This document shows positions 63,440 to 64,000 of a stretch of 64,000 nt of DNA, piece by piece. Position 1 is the first letter of the stretch; each line of letters opens with the position of its first letter. A program made the translations under genes and the position numbers. Location: positions 1,612,001 to 1,676,000 of the forward strand of contig NZ_CP053439.1 in NCBI RefSeq assembly GCF_000769405.2, read 5' to 3'. The DNA is from Rhizobium brockwellii. Its GTDB lineage: Bacteria; Pseudomonadota; Alphaproteobacteria; Rhizobiales; Rhizobiaceae. Below the pieces are notes generated by a model, which saw nothing but the letters and a program-made list of their open reading frames with translations, searched no databases and had not been told where the DNA came from.

Positions 63440-63874
63440 TTATTCCGCGTCATGCGCGGGCGCGATGTCTTCCGAAATCTCTTGCCGAAGCTTCGGCCCG
63501 TGAGCGAGTCGGCGGCCGAGCGCGGTGACGAACGCCTCGTAGCGCTCGCCGGCTTTGGCGCGCGCCGCAGTCTGGGCAGGCTCCGGTAGCGGCGGGTTCG
63601 TCGTCAGCCAGAAGCGGATGAAGACGGCCAGCGTTTCGACGGCGATGCCAAGGTCGCGCTCCATGCGTGCCATCCGCCGGTCGAGCTGATCGAGCCGCTT
63701 CGTCGTCGCCGCCTCCTGCCGTTCGGAGGCGTCAGGCGAGAGGAAAGAGGCGATGCCGGCTTCCGCGATCAGGGAGAGGGATTGATCGCGCCGGGCGGCG
63801 TGCGCGGCGAGCGCTTTCATGACGTCCGGTTCGAGATACACGGATAGCCGCTGCTTTTTGGGAGGCTTTGCCAT
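63440..63874 (-). CDS. CopG-like ribbon-helix-helix protein of the trb region
   Basis: A 144-residue protein. The N-terminal RLSVYLEPDVMKALAAHAAR then DQSLSLIAEAGIASFLS (residues 9-48) is a ribbon-helix-helix DNA-binding domain. A helical extension (QLDRRMARMERDLGIAVETL) may mediate oligomers. It regularly sits between traG and trbB in this ICE type and may regulate the operon. ATG 63874 lies 8 bases after the traG stop. Confidence 0.88.
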   Translation of the reverse strand: MAKPPKKQRLSVYLEPDVMKALAAHAARRDQSLSLIAEAGIASFLSPDASERQEAATTKRLDQLDRRMARMERDLGIAVETLAVFIRFWLTTNPPLPEPAQTAARAKAGERYEAFVTALGRRLAHGPKLRQEISEDIAPAHDAE

Positions 63875-63882
63875 GGTGCCTC

Positions 63883-64000
63883 CTAAAGCTCGATGCCGTC
63901 GTTGGGATCGAGCGAGGCTTGGCGTGCCACCTGGCGCATGGTCTGGCTCATGCGCGAGAGACGTGCGGCATCCTCGTCGGCGTCGTCGCGGGGGTCGATC
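63883..64000 (-). CDS. traG: Conjugal transfer coupling protein TraG, C-terminal end (rest outside window)
   Basis: The last 38 codons read SRMSQTMRQVARQASLDPND then GIEL-stop (stop at 63883-63885), an acidic helical tail as in TraG/VirD4 coupling ATPases that precede copG-trbB in this ICE family. The call rests mostly on position; the ATPase domain lies past 64,000. Confidence 0.75.
   Translation of the reverse strand, partial: IDPRDDADEDAARLSRMSQTMRQVARQASLDPNDGIEL

Larger units (their letters stand above)
41703..64000. mobile_element. Part of a trb-type (Tn4371-like) integrative conjugative element; right part outside window
   Basis: A complete VirB-like trb mating-pair gene set, traG, a DUF2274 gene, lysR, an AlpA-like HTH gene and a radC remnant occur together as in Tn4371-family ICEs of proteobacteria. 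TetR-controlled cargo lies between. The left boundary is between the hydroxy-acid oxidase gene (41,518) and the radC remnant (41,703). Attachment repeats, integrase and relaxase cannot be seen because the element continues past 64,000. A plasmid integrated by other means is an alternative. Confidence 0.75.

Overview
The window is a rhizobial (Rhizobiales, most likely Rhizobium) chromosomal segment carrying part of an integrated conjugative element. The evidence is ExoR, a fused SecDF, trmFO, a trigger factor next to tRNA-Leu, two DUF1127 genes, two families of rhizobium-style intergenic palindromic repeats, and high-GC codon usage. No tools were run: family calls come from motifs and remembered relatives, and starts were chosen by ribosome binding sites and family lengths.

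Region 1 (1-41,520) is core chromosome. In order it holds the 3' part of valS, a FadL-type porin, exoR, xth (minus), an ErpA-type Fe-S carrier (minus), dgt, argS, a very large SPOR-domain protein, nagZ-scpA-scpB, tatABC, serS-surE-pcm, an NlpD-like LysM/LytM lipoprotein and a DUF815 ATPase (minus). Next come yajC-secDF followed immediately by homologues of two mitochondrial complex I assembly factors (an NDUFAF3-like Mth938 protein and an NDUFAF6-like protein). Then come trmFO (minus), two DUF1127 microproteins and, on the same strand, a small RNA with repeated anti-Shine-Dalgarno loops. The region ends with a DUF2157/GDYXXLXY pair, tRNA-Leu(UAG), tig, a frameshifted SnoaL gene, a B12-binding radical SAM protein, an EEP-family hydrolase, sthA and an FMN-dependent alpha-hydroxy-acid oxidase.

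Region 2 (about 41,700-53,490) is accessory. It opens with the last 61 codons of a radC-type gene and an AlpA-like HTH gene, both typical of Tn4371/trb-type ICEs. Two TetR-controlled cargo blocks follow. Block 1 is tetR, VOC protein, haloalkane dehalogenase, NmrA, small barrel protein, NmrA, monooxygenase and Old Yellow Enzyme. Block 2 is tetR, HD-domain protein, SnoaL, an alpha/beta hydrolase with its nucleophile replaced, and a membrane protein. Each block has a clear palindromic operator in its divergent promoter. A chimeric NmrA scar at 52,228-52,323 shows that the cargo has been rearranged by deletion.

Region 3 (52,545-64,000) is the conjugation module of the element: lysR, then on the minus strand the end of traG, a CopG-like gene and trbB-C-D-E-J-K-L-F-G-I plus DUF2274, packed with 1- or 4-base overlaps. 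Relaxase, integrase and replication genes are not in the window and would be expected beyond position 64,000.
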